Below, in pieces: positions 57,390 through 64,000 of a stretch of DNA of 64,000 bases. Source of the DNA: Hydractinia symbiolongicarpus (taxonomy: Eukaryota; Cnidaria; Hydrozoa; Anthoathecata; Hydractiniidae). Positions within the stretch are counted from its first letter, which is position 1; each line of letters begins with the position of its first letter. A program made the translations under genes and the position numbers. The notes under the pieces were generated by a model. The model saw only the letters and a list, made by a program, of their open reading frames with translations, ran no database searches and was not told where the DNA came from. The stretch lies in assembly GCF_029227915.1 (NCBI RefSeq), contig NC_079876.1, forward strand, positions 16,118,001 to 16,182,000. The letters run 5' to 3'.

Positions 57390-59605
57390 CTTTATTTTCT
57401 ACTTTTAACTTTACCTCTAGCTCCACTTCTCACTTTCAACTTCACCTTTCTACTTCTTCACTTGGTCGCTTTTTTTTAAATATGCTTTTTTGAACTATTT
57501 TATTAACTTTTTTCAAGACAAAGGGATTGTTCTTTTGTGTTTTTTTGGTGGCAAGAGGACACCGTTTTTGAAAGTTAGCCAATAAATTTATCTCAGCAAA
57601 TCAAATTGAGTCGTTTTTATAACGTGATGTACACAAAGTAAAACCGAGTAGCAAAATGGACATAATTTTTTCGGTGACTTTAAAGAAAATTTTGGCGACT
57701 TCAAAAGAAAATAAACACATTCGCTATGACCGTCACTAACACTTCCTATTATTATATAAGATGTTACAGTAAGAAAGAAGAAGTAAGAAACACATGAAGT
57801 ATTGGTATGTTGCAGTTGTTACAACCAAATACAATCTCGTACATTTCAAAGAATATACCCACAAGCAACCATTTGCTCTCTTTCCAAGTTAAAATAATAC
57901 CCTTTGAACTTTTCAATGCTTTTGTCAATGGTGGGTTTAAAATTCCCGGCTAAATCATTTCTCCAGGGCATATTGGTTATTTTATAACAACCTGCTTTTT
58001 TTTAATTAATCAATAAAATATGGCAATTTGTAAGCTCCCCATAGCCACGTTTTCCTTCCTTAAAACAATATTTGCAATTTTTAGGCTTTCTGCTGCCGTA
58101 TTCTCATTATTTTAAAAGTATGGCAAAAAAAGTAAGGTTCAAGAAGAGTTTTTAAGCAAATTACAGCAACACTTCACAATTCTATAATTCTTTATTGGTA
58201 GTTTTTAAGTGAACAACATTGACTTCTTAGCTGCCCATGGACGTGTTTTTATAGCTTTCAAGCAAACTACAGTGACTTTTCGTCTTCTGTGATTTCGTTT
58301 TATTATTTGTTAAACAAACTACATCGACTTCTTTATATCTACAGTTCTGTTTCAAAACTTTGAATTTGCTGTTCTTTAGAAATACAAAAACCGTTTTGTA
58401 TTTTCATAAATACGTATTTCGCACAATTTCGCATAATTTCTTGTTATAGAAAAACTATAACAAGAAATTATTTTTAACAAAACACATGGTACCAAGACCC
58501 GTTTTAAATACACAATTTTCAAATATTATAGCTATTTTTAATAGTTTTCTTAAATATATATGAAAATAATTTTTGCGATTTATTAGCATGTGCCTATTTT
58601 TAAAAACTTATTTTTAATCGCTCAAATACAATTTTGTTGAATCTAATTTTGCAAATAGGATTGAAAATCAAACATAACTTCTGCAAAACTATAGTTCCTG
58701 CGTTGTTTGATAAAAATAAAATCAACTATGCCATGCATGGTGAAACATACTACCATTTTTGAGCTACTTACGCATAATGCCCAGCTATTATTTTCTGCTT
58801 GCTAATAATTTTGATTTCTTTTTTTTAGAAAAAAATTCTCTACTAGGAATTTAAAAAAATTTAAACTAAGGTACAAATTCAGTATGGTTGAGGGTATCAA
58901 ACAACTTTTTGTACACATCAACAAAATACTCTGTCCTATTCTGTATGGTTGATTTTCTTACCATCACTAATTTACTTTAAAAAATTTGAAAAGTATCTAT
59001 AGGTCGCTGGGTATACTCCACATATTACATAACAATACTGCAACCCCTTCACAATGCTAACAAAATACATAACAATAAAAATCATTCCATTGTTACTGAA
59101 TAAGAGTTTAGCAGCTTAGCAGCAGCTAAGCACTTTGTTCTAGAGTGTTATTATTAACAATTTTAACCTGTGCTGATATTGTAACAATAATATCAAACAT
59201 ATCTCTTATAATAATACGGAGAGTGTGTCTGTCTGTAACAGGTAAAGTGAATGTGTTTATTTTCCTTTGATGTAGCCAACATCTTCTTTGAAGTCACCGA
59301 AAAAAGTATGTCTATTTTGCCTGCTGGTTTACTTTGTTTACTTGATCAAAATGAAGAAACTAGATTTGCTGAAATAATTTTAATGGCTAACTCATGAAAA
59401 ATGTTTACCCTCGAACAAAAAACAAAACAACAACAAACGAATGGTCCCTTCGTCTTGAAAAAAGTGCAAAAAGTGATTCAGAGAAAGAAAAGTGCAAGCA
59501 AAGAAGTAGAAGTAGAAAAATAAAATTAAAAGCCACAAAAAGTTACTTCCAAACTGAAGAGTCGAGTTAGAAGTAGTAAAGTAAAGTTAGAAGTAGAAAA
59601 TGCTT
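57390..59605. mobile_element. Non-autonomous element with long (about 380 base) inverted arms
   Basis: The stretch 57390-57760 and the reverse complement of 59220-59605 match over most of their length. Shared landmarks are TTTTCTACTTCTAACTTTAC-like text, TTTTTTCAAGAC.AAGGGA, the TCAGCAAATC segment and TTTTTCGGTGACTT. The 1.46 kb interior is non-coding. A piece of the right arm recurs at 53.45-53.64 kb. It lies upstream of the first recognised phosphatase exon. Confidence 0.65.
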
Positions 59606-62600
59606 GCTACACAGTGTCAAGTGGATTGGAATTTAGAAAAAGTAATAACTTTAACATATTTAGACGTTACGTTTTTATGTAGTCGAAGCAACGCGTTACT
59701 TTTTCATGTAGTACACTAGAAATTGTCAAGGAGAATCACATTCGCATTCTCAAAAAAAATCCCTTAAAGCTCCAAATTGTTAAAGTTTTATATTTTACCT
59801 GAACCCTGGTGCATAACTACTGTATTTATCCTAAAATGCTATCTAAAGCTGTTTAGCTGGATAACAAACTAATTTGGTGGACAAACGAAAAACCTTGGCT
59901 TGTTGAACTCTCTTTTATCATTTTTACATTACTTTTGTTTCTCTTAATAATGTGTTTTAATAAGCATAAGTATCTAGCTATAGACCAAGCTTAGTCTCCC
60001 CAGTTTTATACTTAACTGGGTGGCTTAGCTACTGTTAGCTGCTAGCTAATGTTAGCTTTAAGGCTCCATCCCGCAGCTTAGCTAGCTCTAACCTATGAGT
60101 TATGTTGTTATTTCTTTTTTTTAGCTATCTATACCTACCTTTATAGTCAAATTTCTCTTCTTCTTTGAGCACAGATTATGATGGAACAAGCTAGCTACAA
60201 ATTTTTTAAAGACTTTTTGAAGTCCATAGAGAATCGTTTTTTCACATTTCCTATAAACTTTACAAGGCGACCACAATATGACAAGTGAAACGAATTTTAT
60301 AGAATTTAAAGTGTGTGTGTTAAATTACTTTTTATTGTGTTGTTTCCTATATCTCGTTAAACTTTTGCCAGGCTATATGTAAAATGCAAGATTTTTTACA
60401 TGGGGTTTTTGACAATTGATTGGAAATTTACATACGTTGGTTTATGACTTTGGGTTAAAAAAAACTATGAAAGGATAGTATGGTTGTCAGTTTACATTAT
60501 TTGTGTTGCAAAATGCTGTTTTTTGAAATTTTGTGGAAACTTTTGTGGAAATAGACCACATGCAATATATATACTGAAAGAACAAATTTTTGTAGAATCA
60601 GACTTCACTGCAAGCTGTTGTATAAGCTGAAATCTTTATATTTTGTATTATAAACTATTGTTGGGGATAACTAAATAATGTGAAAGATCTTTTATCACTC
60701 AAACTTACGCACCTGAAGAATGAATCTTAAAACAGAAAAGGCTTTTTAAAAATATAAAAAAAAGAACACAAAATTATCTGCTTAATTCTTATTAAATTCA
60801 TGATATATTGTCTGTTCCACCTGTAAATGCAGTTTTGCATTTGCAAATTGCTTATTTCTAAAAATACGTATTTTAAGCATGGTGGAGAGTATAGAGGATT
60901 TCTATACAATTTCTGCGCCTCGTCCCCCTATACATCAAATATATAAAAAATTCCGTCGTTTTCGGGCCCAGTCTCCCAGCGATTTCACATGGTCATTTTT
61001 AAGTACATTTTTTAGTGAGCGAGACAACATAACTAAACTAAACTAAAAAGTGGTAAATACGAAATCAGTTAGAGAATAAAATACTCAATTTCATTAGCCA
61101 GTTAGATCTATTTCCACTATTTTCTTTTTATTTAAATTTATGCGTGAATCTGACATTAACACATGCGTTGGTGATAGGTAACAAAAAAAAGCAAAAAAAT
61201 TAGAATTAGATTTATTTGCCCACTTTTCAACTCTTGTTGGTGGAGATGAATTAGCAGATCAATCACCACCAGATGAGGAATATTTACAATCACAAGAGTA
61301 GATTTAGATGATTCAGACTGCGAAGAGGATTTTGATAGAAATTTATTTGAAGATGTTAAAAAAATGAAACCGTCTTTTATTTCATTTTAAGAACTCCAAA
61401 TTTACTTTACTCAAAATTTTTATTTCTTCTAGATTGCAAAGAAAAATTTAAAGCAAAAAATTCGTTTTAAAAAATTGTAATTTTCTAAATTCGCAAAATA
61501 AATTCCTGCAAAATTTTTACCTAATGGTTGTTGGACAACTTTAACTTCGTTGGATATTTTGCTTTTTTAATAATATTATCTTTTTTTTTATCCGCTTATA
61601 TTTTTAGACCTTTGTTTCAGTAGGTATTTTGGAATAATGCAGATGTGACTTTTAAAAATTCAAATTACTGTGTTCTGTGTTTTTGCAACACTTTAGTATC
61701 CTTTATATGATTCAATGAGAGATTCAGTGGACTTTTTCACTAGCATACTGCTAGTTTTGAATATTTTTCAAGGGAAAATATAACAAGAAATTGGTTATAG
61801 CAACAAACAAAGATACAAACGCCTGTTTTAGAACACAAGATTTTCAAACATTATTGTAATTTTTGATAGTGTTCTAAAAAATATATGAAAAATATGAAAA
61901 TGCAATTAGCTAAATATCATGAAAGGAAGAACAACAATAAAGTGTGTCAGCCATATTTGCAAGTTCATAAATGCATATAGGATAGTTTTGAAATGTACTC
62001 ACTGTATTCAGTGTGTTAAAAAATAGCTAGGTAGTTCATTTTGTCAAGAAGATGAACCTAAACTAAATTTTTGTCTAAGATTTAAAATGAAACATGGTAT
62101 CTTAGGTCACATTTGCAAACAAAATGTACAATAATCATCTTACTACCTAAGTAGAAATAAACAAACTAGCATTATTTTATCTATTTCAAGTTTCTTTAGG
62201 TAAAACTTGTATAAAAAGAGGCCAGGTTGTTGCTTTATTGTTTTTTTCTAGATATCATTTCTGCTTGCTGATAATTGGAATTTCTTTTTTTTAAAAAAAA
62301 TCTTTAGCATTGACTCAGAAACCATTTTAAACTAGGGGAAGCTGTATGAAACTCAGTATCGTCAACTTTTTGTTCATGTCAACTAAAGACATGTTCTATT
62401 CTCTTTGTTGATTTTTTTTTTACTATTACTTCCTTAGTATTGAAATTATAAAAGTATTTCTAAGTCGCTTGGTATACTTCACATATATCCCACCTAATAT
62501 CCTACACAATAATGTTAACAAAATCGATCACAGTGAAAAGTAATTACTCGTACCGAAAAGAAGTTTAGCCACGTTTTTCACTATTTTTTTTTTTTAAATA

Positions 62601-62697
62601 AGTCATTCAGAGGTCATATAATTAGGCTCTTTGTAAAAAGGAATAGTAAAAAAATTAACTTGCGCTGATTTTTTCTTGTGTAGTAATATCAAACTTA
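58420..62697. repeat. Direct duplication, 58.42-59.2 kb and 61.77-62.7 kb
   Basis: The two segments share in the same order: ATAACAAGAAATT, a TTTTCAAA.ATTAT motif, ATTT(T)CTGCTTGCT.ATAATT, AACTTTTTGT.CA, GGTATACT.CACATAT and CTGATxTTxT...AATATCAAAC. They are diverged and non-coding. Only the first copy is enclosed by the inverted arms. Between them (59.6-61.2 kb) I see spacer only. Confidence 0.55.
61191..61390 (+). pseudogene. Coding-like fragment, unknown
   Basis: An acidic stretch in two frames: KKLELDLFAHFSTLVGGDEL continuing to DEEYLQSQ then a stop, and a shifted frame RVDLDDSDCEEDFDRNLFED ending FISF and a stop. The composition differs from the surrounding AT-rich spacer and looks like the C-terminal end of a protein with one frameshift. 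No family recognised. Confidence 0.25.
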
Positions 62698-64000
62698 TTA
62701 TTGTCATAGCTTGTTTTAAGCCAACAAAAATGTTAATAAAAATGTTTTAAGACAAACAGTTTTATAGAATTTATAAACTTTATAAAACTTCCTTCACTCA
62801 AAGGAAGTTTTAAAAAGCAAAATAAACTAGTCCTTCAACAGTAAAAATCCACAGGCAAAGTTTGTGCTTTCACAGCAAAGTGGTGATTTGCTCTGTGAGA
62901 TATTATTATTATTATTATTAATAACTGTATACCCGTGGAAGAATCCACTGTATCTCTCATTAAATCTATGTAAAGTAGACCAAAGTGTTTCAAAAATGTA
63001 CAACGCAGAATTTGAGTTTGTGAAACCCACTGACACACAAAAAAAATAAACAACAAAATTAAAATGCAAAATGAAGAACAAAATAAGAGGTAGTATTTTT
63101 TCGTTTCAGCCTCAATATTTTTAACTTGTTGAGAAATATTATCCTTATTATTATAAACATATTTTTAGCCTGACTATGGCCTAAAAATATATAACGCCCT
63201 AATAAAATAAAACTTCCTATAATTTGCTAATGAAAAATTCTACTACGTGTAATGGATCAATTGTTCCTTTGGACGAATAAAGAGGTTTAGTTTACTTGAT
63301 ATATCAAAATCTGTGCATCATACAAATGTTCATACTTAAAACAAACAATCAAGTGTTGACATAATCCTAACGTTTGACCCATTTTTTAGAGTATGTTCTT
63401 ATTAAAAATGTGCGAAAGCAAACCTGTTGAAGCTCAGACACTACAAGAAATTAGATATAAGTTAAAAGGAATAAAAAATCGTTGGAAACTTAAGTTCGTC
63501 TATCGACAAGATACTTTTCATAACACACCTGCTTTTTTTTGGCTTTCTCAGTAGGTAGCTAAGCGTTCTCAGAAGAAAATTCCAATCAGTTTTTTTACTT
63601 CTATTACTTAAATTCACTTCGTTCGAAAGAGATTGGGTTGAAAATGTATACAAATGTCTGATAGATTTCCAATTAATTTTCTATATTTTCAAATGATTTT
63701 CTTTTTTAAATATTTCTAACGCCAATTTTTTATACTCGACAAGACTTTGTTGTTTACATTATGGATTGGAATTATATTCGAAATGCGATAGATGTTTCAT
63801 AAAAATAGCAACCACTGCCCAAGAACACAAAAATGGAAGATAGAGAACAACCATGCTTCGTATAAAATACGTTTTTTAGAATTAATTCAGAGAAAACGAC
63901 TACAAAATATATAATATATCACTTGGTTTTTTCTTTTTGATTGATACGACATACGCAAGACAAACAGGGGTAAACAGGTACTATTATTAATTGTTACTGC

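Larger units (their letters stand above)
57219..64000. other. Region upstream of the first recognised phosphatase exon
   Basis: I searched the minus strand for a signal-peptide exon or a further discoidin, FN3 or Ig exon and found none that can be supported. The region holds the long inverted-repeat element, direct duplications and AT-rich spacer. The remaining open frames, such as 62827..63081 on the minus strand with its ATT microsatellite (62900-62920), have no family features. Confidence 0.45.

Noticed and set aside
62827-63081. 84-codon minus-strand frame with a hydrophobic start as a signal-peptide exon
   Set aside because: It contains an asparagine run from an ATT microsatellite and a frame with no good donor in phase 1.

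Overview
The window is eukaryotic nuclear DNA from an animal, most likely a hydrozoan cnidarian. It is AT-rich, its small exons have clean GT-AG borders, and it carries a metazoan receptor tyrosine phosphatase gene plus a mixed load of decayed transposons (Tigger/pogo, Helitron-type helicase, Penelope-like, RLE-type LINE, a 7 kb TIR element, a tRNA-derived SINE). The species assignment is an inference; no species-specific marker was found.

One minus-strand gene dominates the window, from about 57.2 kb down to 7.6 kb. I joined 49 consecutive exons (about 7.8 kb of coding sequence, about 2,600 codons) that stay in one open frame across every junction. The product is a type I receptor protein tyrosine phosphatase. 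From the N-terminal side it reads: module A (Ig-like, FN3, three F5/8C discoidin domains), module B (the same five domains again), a third Ig-like domain, three FN3 domains, a membrane-proximal region, one transmembrane helix at 15.8-15.95 kb, a cytoplasmic juxtamembrane segment, catalytic domain D1 with all key motifs, and a second domain D2 with altered catalytic motifs. Discoidin domains on a receptor phosphatase are not part of the standard vertebrate or fly families, so this is the main discovery candidate. Neither the signal-peptide exon nor the last exon was found, so both ends are incomplete.

Region by region: 1-7.6 kb holds no recognised exon. 7.6-16 kb encodes the cytoplasmic half and the membrane span, with a SINE in one intron. 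16-29.3 kb encodes the ectodomain from the membrane up to the Ig domain of module B, with a Tigger-type element in the intron at 18.8-21.0 kb. 29.3-39.1 kb is a 9.9 kb intron with a G/C-tract hairpin, a Helitron-like helicase relic, a Penelope-type GIY-YIG relic and a truncated LINE whose RLE endonuclease region is fused to a ubiquitin-specific protease domain. 39.1-57.2 kb holds module A. Its second discoidin domain is split by a 9.6 kb intron carrying a 7.25 kb TIR transposon with divergent, frameshifted genes around a repeat-and-palindrome intergenic block. 57.2-64 kb is non-coding as far as I can see, with a large inverted-repeat element and direct duplications.

Apart from the phosphatase, nothing here looks like an intact host gene. 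The transposon genes carry multiple stops and frameshifts, with the possible exception of a 193-codon minus-strand reading frame at 47.2-47.8 kb.
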